64,000 nt of DNA from Paracoccaceae bacterium (GTDB lineage Bacteria; Pseudomonadota; Alphaproteobacteria; Rhodobacterales; Rhodobacteraceae), in contig SDAL01000001.1 in NCBI GenBank assembly GCA_004153385.1, forward strand, positions 1,545,128 through 1,609,127, given 5' to 3'. The notes under the pieces are model-generated. The model was not told the origin of the DNA, made no database searches, and saw only the letters and a list, made by a program, of their open reading frames with translations. Positions 1 through 8,505 of this stretch are shown piece by piece; the first letter of the stretch is position 1; every line of letters begins with the position of its first letter. A program made the position numbers and the translations under genes.

Positions 1-1373
1 ACGATATCTGGCGCTTGGGTGAGCAAGCGAGCGACGAAGCTTTCAAGCCTAAGCGAGCGACTGCTATGATCGGCGAAGTCACTACGACCGCTTTCTGTAT
101 CCTCTGGCAGGACCTGATGCGCTTCGTCGACGATCAGGAGCTTGAGACGGCTAAGAAGCAGCGGAGCGAGATAGCGCATAAGCGCATCGGCCTTTTCGAC
201 AGTGGCGATAAGCACGGTCGGGCTGTCAGCATTCAGCCAATAGTCGGTGATGCCCCAGTCGGCGCCGCCATAAAGGCCGGTGATGATAAGATCGCGGCCG
301 AGCTCGGAAGTCAGTTTGGCTTCGACCTCACCAGCGAGCGCACGGGAAGGGACGAGGTACAGGGCCAGTGGCACGACCTCGCCGTGATCGCGCAGCAGTA
401 GTTCCTTCACGAGGCCGAGATTGGCGACGAGCGTCTTGCCCGAACCGGTCGGCGTGCAGAGCGCGAAGGATGAGTTTTCGAGAAGGCGGGTGAGACCAGC
501 GCGCTGCGACGACCATAATATGCCGCGGCCGCGCGAGAACTGTGCACGAGCAAAGGCCAGCAAGCGAGACATGCGCCTGGGATTGAGTTCGCCAAGGGCA
601 CGGGCCGAACGATAGATGCTGGCGTCGGTAAACCGTTCGGCAACTTGTCGCAACAAGCTGATGAGCAGCGAAACATCGTCGCTGAAAGTGCGCACGGCCA
701 TAGAATCGAGCGCCTTGAGCTTCGCAGCGGCCTTGGCGAGGCGGTCATCGGCCCCACGCCGGATCGAATCCGCAAAAAGGCCCAACGCGCGAATGAGTTC
801 GACCGTGAAATACCAGCTAAGCCGGTCATCCCTGTCTTCTTCGAGGATACGGAGGGAAGAGCCAGGAGCCCTCAGATCGCCATTTTGACCCCAGAAAGCC
901 ATGGTATGGAGGAGCACTGCGTCGAAATCGCCTTGGATAAACGCGGCGAAAAGCTTTGGGCCGTCTTCCTCGAGATCCAATTGGCCGAGAAGACCAGATG
1001 CCATTGCGGTCAGACCTCCGAGCTGGAAAGCGGCGCCGGCAAGTAGTTCGACCGGCGCGATCGTTCGAACGTCGTCTTCCGAGCGCGCCAGCCATTCGAG
1101 GAGCTCACCGGCCCGCCGGTAGCAATCGACGGCGCGACGCGATTGATGTCCCTCGATCTCTACGAAGATCTCGGCTGCCTGCAGCAGGCTTCGCGCATCT
1201 GCCAGCTGACCTTCGGAATCGCTGCGGTTCCAGCCGATCGTGTCGACCTGCCAGCCGATCTGTAGGCAACGGACATAGGAGCGCGCCTGATTGGCGGACA
1301 ATTCGTTCTCCAACGCGAGCCTGGTGCGGGCCCCATTGGCGATCTCGAGCCTCTGCGGGTCGTTTTCCGGCAT
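1..1373 (-). CDS. DEAD/DEAH-box superfamily 2 helicase, 3' end beyond window (HamB-like candidate)
   Basis: An uninterrupted minus-strand frame begins with ATG at 1373 and runs off the left edge, so only about the first 457 residues are visible. The first 300 residues are an alpha-helix-rich region I do not recognise. Then come a Walker A motif CTPTGSGKT (Lys about residue 313), a motif Ia stretch LYLVPSRALA, a TVEKAD stretch, and Walker B/DEAH (LLIVDEAH, Asp about 416). This is the first RecA-like lobe of an SF2 nucleic-acid helicase; the second lobe must lie outside the window. The ATG shares one base with the TGA stop of the upstream gene (TGATG), which implies translational coupling. With a nuclease-like partner upstream, the pair resembles HamA-HamB of the Hachiman anti-phage system. 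That identification is inference; helicase is well supported by the motifs. Confidence 0.85.
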   Translation of the reverse strand, partial: MPENDPQRLEIANGARTRLALENELSANQARSYVRCLQIGWQVDTIGWNRSDSEGQLADARSLLQAAEIFVEIEGHQSRRAVDCYRRAGELLEWLARSEDDVRTIAPVELLAGAAFQLGGLTAMASGLLGQLDLEEDGPKLFAAFIQGDFDAVLLHTMAFWGQNGDLRAPGSSLRILEEDRDDRLSWYFTVELIRALGLFADSIRRGADDRLAKAAAKLKALDSMAVRTFSDDVSLLISLLRQVAERFTDASIYRSARALGELNPRRMSRLLAFARAQFSRGRGILWSSQRAGLTRLLENSSFALCTPTGSGKTLVANLGLVKELLLRDHGEVVPLALYLVPSRALAGEVEAKLTSELGRDLIITGLYGGADWGITDYWLNADSPTVLIATVEKADALMRYLAPLLLSRLKLLIVDEAHQVLPEDTESGRSDFADHSSRSLRLESFVARLLTQAPDI

Positions 1374-2326
1374 CAGGTGGCCCAGAGTGCGTCATAGACG
1401 CCGTCGATTAGCATTTCACCGTCATTCAGAATGAGTTCAACCACCTGCAGGTCGTGAGGTGCAGTATAATTTCCGGGCACTTCCTCCCTAGGGATGAGCG
1501 GATGCTTGGACTTCCGACTCGGCGCATCACCACCCGAAATCATGATGAGGTTGGTGCGCGGCAATGGCTCGGCATTCCTGACCACCAACACTCGATCGAG
1601 TTTCGCGATCGCGGCGGAATAGCCGTCGGGATCGATTTCGCGCAACAGGCGCTGCAACTGCCGAAGCCCGTGCGGGGCTGGAATATCGCTATTGATCTGG
1701 AACCAGATCCCTTTCCCATCATGCTCGCGCTCGCCTGTTTCCTTGTTTTTCTTCTTCTCGCCGTACATCAGATCGGCGACAACGGCCGGCTGAAGCTTCT
1801 TTCGCCATTTGGCTTCACCAGCGATGAAGCGCTCTATGTCACCATCTTCATTGAGTGCGAGGCCAATGAAGTCAGAGCCACGCCTCCCATAGACTTGTCG
1901 CTTTCGCTCTTCATCCCGCGCGAGTGCGAACAGATAGGCTTCCGCGTCCTCATGAAATCGGAAAAGGAACACCGGGATCGTCCACTCGTGCTTGCCGATG
2001 TATTCGAACCCTTCAGTAAGCATACCAGCCATTACTTCTCCAAACAGTCCACGTCGCGTGATCGACGGCAAACAGGTCGGATAGGTGATATGCGGTTCGG
2101 GCGCATCGGCATCGGGATGAAGCTCAATACCCATCTGCTCATGAAAAAATTCGCGAGCGTCGGCATGAGCGGATTCGAAATAGGGGACTAAATCTGAGAT
2201 CATGTCGTCATCGCAGTCGCAATCTTGCTCGAGCAACAAGTGCCCGTAGCTACCGTCTTCACTTGGATACGCGGTGAGCCAGCGTGCCAGCGCAGCTTTC
2301 GGTGGTGGGCAATCGTGCAAGGTCAA
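1373..2326 (-). CDS. PD-(D/E)XK-like nuclease candidate, HamA/DUF1837-like
   Basis: A 317-residue protein with an acidic N-terminal part. The middle carries the spaced acidic pattern of a PD-(D/E)XK nuclease core: LFGEVMAG (Glu97), then GSDFIGL (Asp152) and GEAKWRK (Glu171-Ala-Lys173), the last being the E-x-K of such active sites. Length, motif spacing and the coupled downstream helicase fit HamA, the effector of Hachiman defence. HamA is known to cut DNA once released by HamB; whether this protein does so is inferred. Start is TTG at 2326, chosen because a strong Shine-Dalgarno AAGGAG lies 7 bases upstream. The stop codon overlaps the helicase ATG by one base, so the two form an operon. Other PD-(D/E)XK defence nucleases remain possible. 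Confidence 0.6.
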   Translation of the reverse strand: MTLHDCPPPKAALARWLTAYPSEDGSYGHLLLEQDCDCDDDMISDLVPYFESAHADAREFFHEQMGIELHPDADAPEPHITYPTCLPSITRRGLFGEVMAGMLTEGFEYIGKHEWTIPVFLFRFHEDAEAYLFALARDEERKRQVYGRRGSDFIGLALNEDGDIERFIAGEAKWRKKLQPAVVADLMYGEKKKNKETGEREHDGKGIWFQINSDIPAPHGLRQLQRLLREIDPDGYSAAIAKLDRVLVVRNAEPLPRTNLIMISGGDAPSRKSKHPLIPREEVPGNYTAPHDLQVVELILNDGEMLIDGVYDALWAT

Positions 2327-2333
2327 TGTTGAA

Positions 2334-2339
2334 CTCCTT
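2334..2339 (-). promoter_or_regulatory. Shine-Dalgarno AAGGAG for the nuclease-like gene
   Basis: On the minus strand AAGGAG is followed by a 7-base spacer and TTG. It decides the unusual TTG start at 2326, since no ATG or GTG lies in frame nearby. Confidence 0.65.
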
Positions 2340-2562
2340 GCGCAATGAATATGGGACTTGCGCGATCGTATGAAGCCTTAATGTTGTTGATTTTCTCCGA
2401 AGCGACCAAGATTGGAGCTTGAAGCAGACATTTGATTGGAGTTGGCCGAAAGGCGGTTCAGGGGCGTCTCTGCCGGGCAGGTCCACTGACCTTGGCATGC
2501 TGCACGTCACGGCGCCGCAGGTCTGCTTCGAGCCCGAGACAGGCACTCTTCTTCTAACAAGA

Positions 2563-3600
2563 TCAGCGACGACGACGCTTCAAGCGATAGCCACTCCGTC
2601 GCCGCAGTAGGCCACGCTCGAAAAGCTTATCGTGAAGCAGCGTTGTAAGACGATCTTGCCATCCATCACTGTGTAGTACACGATCAAAGTGCGCATCCTG
2701 ATCGCGAAGAAGATCCAGCCGAGACCGTTGCGACGCCTCATCCCAATCTTGATATAGCAAGTAAATTGCGTTGCCGTATTTGAGGTTCTCAAAAACGACA
2801 AAGTCGTCGGAAAATTTCGCGCCAAAATACGAGCCAAAGCCACCTTGAGCTTTAATGTAGGCTTCCGGCTCGAACTCCTCAAACATTTGTACCCGCTCAC
2901 GAACATGCTTCTCAAAGTCAGGGGCGTTCGTCAGATGCGCCGATCCCATCAAGCGAGCAACAACTTCGTCAGCGGTTCCTGGTGGGAAAATCTCCCAGTC
3001 GAGAATGACGGTTGAAATGTAATCGTCGTGCGTGGCCTCACTCGCGAATATCCCAGTCACGCCGGTATTCTCTTGCAGAAGATTAATAGTCCAAAGTAGC
3101 ATCAAGTCGAACTCAGAAAAGCCCCGGCTAATTATCGGCGCGACAGCGAATTTGACTAACACCAGATCGCCGCCTTTGTCTTCAAGCACACTCGCTTCGA
3201 TGGTCATGCCTTGAGGTTCGAAAATCTGGTGCTGGTAGACCTCCTTAGTCCAAGAGCGCATGGTCCAGCCGTTGCGCGCGCCATCCCCAAAGTTGGGTGA
3301 CTCGAAGGACCAGGTTTTCTGGACCTTCGGCCAATCTTCGCGCTTAAGGTCCCAGCCGCGCGCGTTTCTCTCTGACCATTTACCAGCGTCGGCGGGAGGC
3401 TGGGTTGGGCCAGCTGCAATGATCGAGGAGCCATTCGTTGTTAATCCAACGTGACTATAGCGCCCTGCTTCAACATCGCTACGGCTAATCTTCTTGGTCG
3501 CAGAGACGACAAGAAGGTCGCTGTCGATATCATTTAATGCGTTTTCAATAGATAGCGGGACTTTGCGGTAATTGCTCTTCCAAGGAAAACGCTTCGTCAT
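2563..3600 (-). CDS. protein of unknown function in island
   Basis: A 345-residue soluble protein I do not recognise. It has no signal peptide or membrane helix. Aromatic and acidic residues are frequent; the central part (about 150-190) is hydrophobic beta/alpha-like, and the end is strongly basic (RRRSGYRLKRRRR). The stretch LLYQDWDEASQRSRLDLLR followed by FDRVLHSDGWQDRL looks like a conserved C-terminal helical segment. I chose ATG at 3600 over TTG at 3612 because GGGA sits at a suitable distance before the ATG. It lies between the helicase/nuclease pair and a TniQ gene, all on the minus strand but separated by over 200 bases on each side, so it is probably its own transcription unit. Base composition looks more AT-rich than the core genes. 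A cargo or accessory defence role is possible but unsupported. Confidence 0.7.
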   Translation of the reverse strand: MTKRFPWKSNYRKVPLSIENALNDIDSDLLVVSATKKISRSDVEAGRYSHVGLTTNGSSIIAAGPTQPPADAGKWSERNARGWDLKREDWPKVQKTWSFESPNFGDGARNGWTMRSWTKEVYQHQIFEPQGMTIEASVLEDKGGDLVLVKFAVAPIISRGFSEFDLMLLWTINLLQENTGVTGIFASEATHDDYISTVILDWEIFPPGTADEVVARLMGSAHLTNAPDFEKHVRERVQMFEEFEPEAYIKAQGGFGSYFGAKFSDDFVVFENLKYGNAIYLLYQDWDEASQRSRLDLLRDQDAHFDRVLHSDGWQDRLTTLLHDKLFERGLLRRRSGYRLKRRRR

Positions 3601-3834
3601 TGTCTGTCCCAACTATCAAAAAGATAGCATACGAGGAGCCGGAAGGAGCTGGCAATACCCGCGCGCCAACATTTTCTAAGGCAAGCCAGCAGACGATGTA
3701 TGACTTTGCCAGATGTGGCCGCTTCGCCCGCTCTGCTGACTTTGGACTGCCAAACGATGCCTTGGATGACCTCTTCGGGGCGCTGCGCTGCGGCGTTAGT
3801 GATCCAAGCGAATGTTCGAGAAGGGCCGAAAGGG

Positions 3835-5394
3835 TCAAATTTTGGTTGTTGCGTAGGCGCTCACGTCCCCGCGCCAGTAGATCCGGCTTAGGTCATAGGG
3901 CATCGCCAACAGGGCCACATTGGCATTTCTAAGTTTCATCGAAAGTGCGCCTTGTGGGCGCTGCACGAGCTCTGCGAACTCGCCCAAGGAAATAAAGGTC
4001 TCTCGGAAACGCGTCAGACTGTCAGCGGTTACTACAGTCGCCCCTCGGCGGTAGAGCTCTGAGGTATCCACGCCGCACAACATTCCATGTTGAATCAAAT
4101 ACCCTACTGTTTTGGCCGTCACTCTAAACTGCCCGGCGGCGTCACCGATGGATAGGCGGCTGTCCCCTGCCGCATTGATTTCGTCCGAAACAAATGTTCT
4201 GGATTTTTCACCTTCAGATGAACGCTTTGCGTTTCGAAAGAACTTCTTCTCGCGCTCGTAGGCGTCGAGCATTTGCTGGGTTACAAAATTCATTGGTACG
4301 ATACCGCCGCTAGCGTGACGCTTTGCGAGACCTCGGCAAATCAGATCCTCCGCATTGCGCTTGGCGAGCCCCTTCAGCGAAACCGACTTCTGTGGGTTCG
4401 ATGAAGCGATTCCCTTCGAAGGCACGCCAAGCACCAGCACCCCTCTTCTGACCGAAATATTGTCGAAGACGTGCCGCCGCACAACGTCACGCAGGGGCTC
4501 GAATTCATCGCCGAGGCTTCGGCTCTTCAGCCACGCCATCCAAGGGCCAAAGAGTCGACCGAAGAACCTGCCGTCCACACCGTCCACACGAGCCATCGCA
4601 ATTAAGCACTCGGAAAGGGCATCAGGACCATCTTTCAGTATGTCGTATCCCAAGGCACCATAGATCATCCAGTCTGGCTCACTGTGCCCCGCCAGCGCAG
4701 CATCTGGCCCCCTTGCGATACGCAGGCCCAGCACTTCACATGCGCGCGACGCCACGTTGAGCTCGAGACGGTCGATCCATCGGTCGCCCCGCCCGCTCAG
4801 GATGCGGTTCGAAATATACGCCTCGAAAGGGCTGGGGGGTGCCTTGACCACCGGCTGATCCAGAATCCAACCGTGGTGTTTTCGCAGCTGCGCCGCGAAG
4901 TCTCTGGCGTCCTTGTGGAGTTTCTCGGCCGGAAAGCTGATGAGCATGCAGTTGTGTTCCGGGCAGCTCCTGATCGACGAGAATTTCCATTGGAGGCGAC
5001 GCGGCACGCGCCACGACTCCGATGCTGACGGCATCTCGGACCGTATGCACTCCGGACAGACGCGGATGCGCCTGCGCTGAAAGCTCTGAAGGGAGGCGAA
5101 TTCATCCCGCAGACGGAAATGGCCCTTGCCGAGGTGGCGGACTGAAACCCATTCCAACGCAGCCGCATCGCACCCGGCCAGCTGTGCCAATTGTTCGATC
5201 GCGACCTTCTCCCCGCGGAACAGGGGATCGATCGGAAAGGCAATATCGCCGCAAAACCTCTGCATCGAAACTGCGCCGCCCCTGGCCGCAAGCCGCGACA
5301 GCAAAGACGATGCCGGCTCGAACGCGGCATGCGGCACAGTCAGCGGTAACTGCGGGAAGTTCGTTCCGGGAGTGGCAGGCAGACTTTTGACCAA
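3835..5394 (-). CDS. tniQ: TniQ-family protein (transposon target-selection type)
   Basis: A 519-residue protein with the hallmarks of TniQ/TnsD N-terminal domains: a start region with PHAAFEPASSLLSRLA (about 21-36), then two paired zinc ligands RVCPEC (Cys113, Cys116) and SCPEH (Cys144, His147). The rest is helical with a helix-turn-helix-like stretch near residue 420 (LSIGDAAGQFRVTAKTVGYL). TniQ proteins choose the insertion site for Tn7-like and Tn5053-like transposons. No TniA/TniB or TnsA/B/C gene accompanies it in the window, so it is either a relic, an orphan, or the end of an element whose other genes lie to the left. The start is TTG at 5394, preceded by a GGAAG-like ribosome site; this start is uncertain. 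It is the island gene nearest to tRNA-Arg. Confidence 0.75.
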   Translation of the reverse strand: MVKSLPATPGTNFPQLPLTVPHAAFEPASSLLSRLAARGGAVSMQRFCGDIAFPIDPLFRGEKVAIEQLAQLAGCDAAALEWVSVRHLGKGHFRLRDEFASLQSFQRRRIRVCPECIRSEMPSASESWRVPRRLQWKFSSIRSCPEHNCMLISFPAEKLHKDARDFAAQLRKHHGWILDQPVVKAPPSPFEAYISNRILSGRGDRWIDRLELNVASRACEVLGLRIARGPDAALAGHSEPDWMIYGALGYDILKDGPDALSECLIAMARVDGVDGRFFGRLFGPWMAWLKSRSLGDEFEPLRDVVRRHVFDNISVRRGVLVLGVPSKGIASSNPQKSVSLKGLAKRNAEDLICRGLAKRHASGGIVPMNFVTQQMLDAYEREKKFFRNAKRSSEGEKSRTFVSDEINAAGDSRLSIGDAAGQFRVTAKTVGYLIQHGMLCGVDTSELYRRGATVVTADSLTRFRETFISLGEFAELVQRPQGALSMKLRNANVALLAMPYDLSRIYWRGDVSAYATTKI

Positions 5395-5549
5395 GCGAGG
5401 CTTCCGGGATCAGACAAAGGCTGGATTGGCCGGATCTCACGATCACCAGCTCAACTGGGCAACGCTGCTATGATGTCTGGAAATATTGCCGCTTGGGTCA
5501 GTTACCTGTCACAAAAGTCGCTTTTGCTTGGCAACTTACAGGAAGCAAA

Positions 5550-5626
5550 TGGCGGACCCGAGAGGATTCGAACCCCTGGCCCCTTGATTCGTAGTCAAGT
5601 GCTCTATCCAGCTGAGCTACGGGTCC
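5550..5626 (-). tRNA. tRNA-Arg (anticodon ACG)
   Basis: 77 bases including an encoded 3' CCA. The acceptor stem pairs GGACCCG with CGGGTCC, the discriminator is G, the anticodon loop is CTACGAA, and the T arm contains GGTTCGAATCC. The 3' end faces the island, which is the usual geometry for integration at a tRNA gene. Confidence 0.95.
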
Positions 5627-5644
5627 GCTGTTTGCGTAAGCGGT

Positions 5645-5673
5645 GATCTACAGATAACGATCAGAGGTCGCAA
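5645..5673 (-). promoter_or_regulatory. putative promoter of tRNA-Arg
   Basis: TTGCGA (5668-5673), 17-base spacer, TAGATC (5645-5650) on the minus strand, ending about 19 bases before the tRNA 5' end. Confidence 0.5.
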
Positions 5674-5863
5674 GGGGGTTTTTTCAGAAAAATGACATTT
5701 CACCACCTGCCGTTGCGGAAGTATATGAAAATATCGAAACACTGCCTTTTTATCCCTCATGCGGAGTTCTGCCGCGCAACGCCGACACAGCAATTGCAGC
5801 CTGACGCCCCGCATCTTCCGTAGGGCGCGTGGGAGAGGTGATTTTGGACAGAGGGGGCGGGAA

Positions 5864-7243
5864 TTACTGCGGCAGATGCAGCAGGAACTGCGTGCCATTC
5901 TCGTCACTACGCACCAGCTCCAGATGCCCGCCATGTCCGCGGATCAACTCCGCAGAGATCGCAAGCCCCAAGCCCGTGCCCCCTTTACGCGATCCGCCGG
6001 TAAACGGCTGGAAAAGATGTTCGCGCGTTTTTTCCGGCAACCCCGGTCCGGTGTCTTGCACACGCAGCCACCATTCGTCAGGCGCCTCCCCTGCCCCGAT
6101 CTCGATCGAACCCGGTGCATTCGTAGCCTCCAGCGCCTGACGGGCATTGCGCACCAGATTGGAAATCACACGATACAGCTGCTCGCGGTCGGCGCGAATG
6201 GTCAGATTGGGCGCGATATCGATGATGAAATCGATCTGCGCCTCGTCGGCGGGGGACTGTTCACTCTCCACCACTTCGGACACCAAAGGCGCCAGCATGA
6301 AACGCGACAAACTGGGAGGCGGCTCTTCGGCCTTGCCAAAGGCCAGCGTTGTCTCACACAAATTCACAGCCCGACCAATGGAATTCATCAACTTGGGGGC
6401 GGCGCGCTTGACCACCGGATCTTCGGAGCTTTCCATACGGTCCGCGAAAAGCTGTGCGGTCGTCAGGATATTGCGCAGGTCATGGCTGATCTTGGCCACA
6501 GCCTGCCCAAGCTGCGCCAGCCGCTCTTTTTGGCGCAATGCCGCCGTCAGCTGGGTTTGCATATCGGCCAGAGCATCTTCAGCCACACGCAATTCCTGTA
6601 TGCGCGCATTCGGCTGGATGATCCGGCGATTGTCTTCGGGCGCCTGAGAATAGGCGGCCATATGCGCAACCAGACGTTTGATCGGGGTAACCATCAGGCG
6701 CTGGACCAATGCAAACAGCAATACGGCGGTGATCGCGGAAATTACAGCCGACAATGTCAGAAGGCGCAGACCGTATTCCACCATCCCCACCCGCATCGGC
6801 TCGGTATCAAGCGTGATCTCGATCACCTGCCCACCCTGCTGGACCGGCTCGCCGATCACCCGGATAATATGCTTTTCCGGATCCACCAGCACTTGCAGCG
6901 ATTCCCGGATCCGGCTCCATAAGGATGCATCACGGATATCATAGGTTTCCGAAATCGGTTCGGGGATCGGTGAGGAGAGCACCAGCTGGCGCACCGCATC
7001 GCGGCGCAGCACCACGTTGAACACGCCCGCATTCGACAAAAGTTCGGTTTCCAGATCGGGGTCGATGGTCGACTGGTCGGTCGCCAAAAGGGAAAGCGAG
7101 GCGATTTGCGCCCGTTCCAGTCGGGTCAGCAGATAGTTATCACGATAGGTCGCAATCCCCGGCAGAAGGATCAACAACTCGGCCAGCACAACGAAAATCG
7201 TTGTTAGAATCAGAAAGCGGCCTGATAGCGAGTTGATCTTCAT
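5864..7243 (-). CDS. sensor histidine kinase, membrane bound, orphan
   Basis: 459 residues. One transmembrane helix near residues 10-30, a periplasmic sensor region of about 125 residues, a second helix near 158-184, a HAMP-like linker, a dimerisation/phosphoacceptor helix with KISHDLRN (His about 254), and a C-terminal HATPase with N (NLVRNARQA), G1 (DTGPGLP) and G2 (GGTGLGLA) boxes. It autophosphorylates and passes phosphate to a response regulator; its ligand is unknown. No response regulator adjoins it, so the partner is encoded elsewhere. ATG at 7243 was preferred to TTG at 7255 because GGGA precedes the ATG at a good distance. It sits just past the tRNA-Arg and is divergent from rpmH. 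Confidence 0.9.
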   Translation of the reverse strand: MKINSLSGRFLILTTIFVVLAELLILLPGIATYRDNYLLTRLERAQIASLSLLATDQSTIDPDLETELLSNAGVFNVVLRRDAVRQLVLSSPIPEPISETYDIRDASLWSRIRESLQVLVDPEKHIIRVIGEPVQQGGQVIEITLDTEPMRVGMVEYGLRLLTLSAVISAITAVLLFALVQRLMVTPIKRLVAHMAAYSQAPEDNRRIIQPNARIQELRVAEDALADMQTQLTAALRQKERLAQLGQAVAKISHDLRNILTTAQLFADRMESSEDPVVKRAAPKLMNSIGRAVNLCETTLAFGKAEEPPPSLSRFMLAPLVSEVVESEQSPADEAQIDFIIDIAPNLTIRADREQLYRVISNLVRNARQALEATNAPGSIEIGAGEAPDEWWLRVQDTGPGLPEKTREHLFQPFTGGSRKGGTGLGLAISAELIRGHGGHLELVRSDENGTQFLLHLPQ

Positions 7244-7558
7244 TATTTGTCCCAAAAACGCCTATGTTGGCTGCACTCTCCGTATCCCGCACCATGTCTT
7301 GCGCAAAACACCCAGTTGCTATGTTGTGATAAATAGGGCGTGATCGCACTCGACAAAAGGTACCATGGCAGAGTTTTACGCTGCATTCGCGGAAAATTAC
7401 GGTGCGTCGGCAAAAAACTGCCCCGTTTGAATTGACTTGTTACCGTTTCCTGACTAAAGACCGGGCCTCAAATATGAGCGGCAGCCGAATCCGGCCGGGC
7501 CTTGAAACCCGACCGTCTTTCATGTTGCCCTACCGTATCAGAACCCGGAGTTAACGCG
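7244..7558. other. divergent intergenic region, kinase / rpmH
   Basis: 315 bases between divergent genes. It holds the rpmH promoter listed separately and probably the kinase promoter; I see no open reading frame or RNA gene with support. Confidence 0.6.
7432..7460 (+). promoter_or_regulatory. putative rpmH promoter
   Basis: TTGACT (7432-7437), 17-base spacer, TAAAGA (7455-7460). It lies about 100 bases before rpmH, leaving an untranslated leader of roughly 90 bases. Confidence 0.6.
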
Positions 7559-7693
7559 ATGAAACGCACATTTCAGCCTTCGAACCTAGTTCGCACCCGT
7601 CGCCACGGGTTCCGCGCACGGATGGCAACCAAAGCTGGCCGTAAAATCCTCAACGCACGCCGTGCACGGGGCCGGAAGACGCTGTCGGCTTAA
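7559..7693 (+). CDS. rpmH: 50S ribosomal protein L34
   Basis: 44 residues, the usual length, starting MKRTFQPSN and ending RGRKTLSA; very basic, matching L34 throughout. It binds 23S rRNA in the large subunit. It is the first gene of rpmH-rnpA-yidD-ttcA, the widespread cluster that links ribosome, RNase P and membrane insertion. I placed the start at 7559 rather than at an upstream in-frame ATG (7502) because family length and sequence begin here. Confidence 0.97.
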   Translation: MKRTFQPSNLVRTRRHGFRARMATKAGRKILNARRARGRKTLSA

Positions 7694-7720
7694 GGCCGTA
7701 GCGACAACCGAATTCAGGTT

Positions 7721-8227
7721 ATGCGCATGACACCGCCGGAGGCTTCCGTGAACGACCCTACTGGTCAGCGCGCGGAAACTGCCCCGGCGGTTTCTGCGTG
7801 TCCACCCTATACAATTGCGACCTTGCAAAAGCGGGCTGATTTTCTGCGCGCGGCGTCTGCCCGCCGTCAGGGGATGGCCGCGGCCCTGTTACAAGCGCGC
7901 CAACGCGACGATGCAAACCTTCCGCCCGATCTTTTGCGCGTGGGCTATACCTGCTCCAAGAAAGTCGGCAATGCGGTGGCACGCAACCGTGCCAAGCGAC
8001 GGCTGCGTGCGATTGCGCGGCTGGTGTTACCGCATCACGGGCGCCCGGGATGGGATTATGTCCTGATCGGTCGTGCAGATGTCACGGCCACGTACGATTT
8101 CGCCGCCATGCAGGCCGATCTGATCCGCGCCATCGAACGGGTGCATTCAGACGACTACCGCCCGCCGGCACGCAAATCCTCCTCCAGACATAACGCAAAA
8201 GGCCCGCGCAAGGGGCCCGCCAAATGA
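7721..8227 (+). CDS. rnpA: ribonuclease P protein component
   Basis: 168 residues, longer than the usual 110-130 because of N- and C-terminal extensions. The core is clear: LQKRADFLRAA near residue 35, VGYTCSKKVGNAVARNRAKRRLR with the RNR signature (about 74-96), then a beta/alpha end. It binds the RNase P RNA and helps remove the 5' leader of tRNA precursors. The start could be ATG at 7721 or at 7727. The stop overlaps the yidD start by four bases (ATGA), implying coupled translation. The basic C-terminal tail [18 protein letters not shown] is specific to this relative group. Confidence 0.95.
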   Translation: MRMTPPEASVNDPTGQRAETAPAVSACPPYTIATLQKRADFLRAASARRQGMAAALLQARQRDDANLPPDLLRVGYTCSKKVGNAVARNRAKRRLRAIARLVLPHHGRPGWDYVLIGRADVTATYDFAAMQADLIRAIERVHSDDYRPPARKSSSRHNAKGPRKGPAK

Positions 8228-8505
8228 GCCCGCTTGCAGCCCTTCTGGCATTGCCGGTACGCGGCTACCGGCTGGTCTTCAGCCCGTGGGTCGGGCACGG
8301 CTGCCGCTATCAACCCACCTGTTCTGCCTATATGCTGGATGCGCTGCGCCTTCACGGCGGCTTGCGTGGCGGCTGGATGGGGATCAGACGTGTCCTGTCA
8401 TGCCACCCATGGGGCGGGTTCGGATATGCGCCCGTGCCGGGCGCCGATCCCGAATTTGACGCGCAGCACCGCAAGACCTGCTGCAAGGAGCCGCCAGATG
8501 CGTGA
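8224..8505 (+). CDS. yidD: membrane protein insertion efficiency factor YidD
   Basis: 93 residues. It has an amphipathic start, the conserved core [14 protein letters not shown] (about 26-39), [12 protein letters not shown] (about 53-64) and a glycine/proline tail. YidD attaches to the inner membrane face and aids YidC-dependent insertion. It overlaps rnpA by four bases and the following ttcA by eight, so it is co-translated within the cluster. yidC itself lies about 2.7 kb downstream. Confidence 0.93.
   Translation: MSPLAALLALPVRGYRLVFSPWVGHGCRYQPTCSAYMLDALRLHGGLRGGWMGIRRVLSCHPWGGFGYAPVPGADPEFDAQHRKTCCKEPPDA

Noticed and set aside
15..1411. Several shorter frames on both strands at the left edge
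   Set aside because: All overlap the partial helicase frame, which alone carries ordered helicase motifs.
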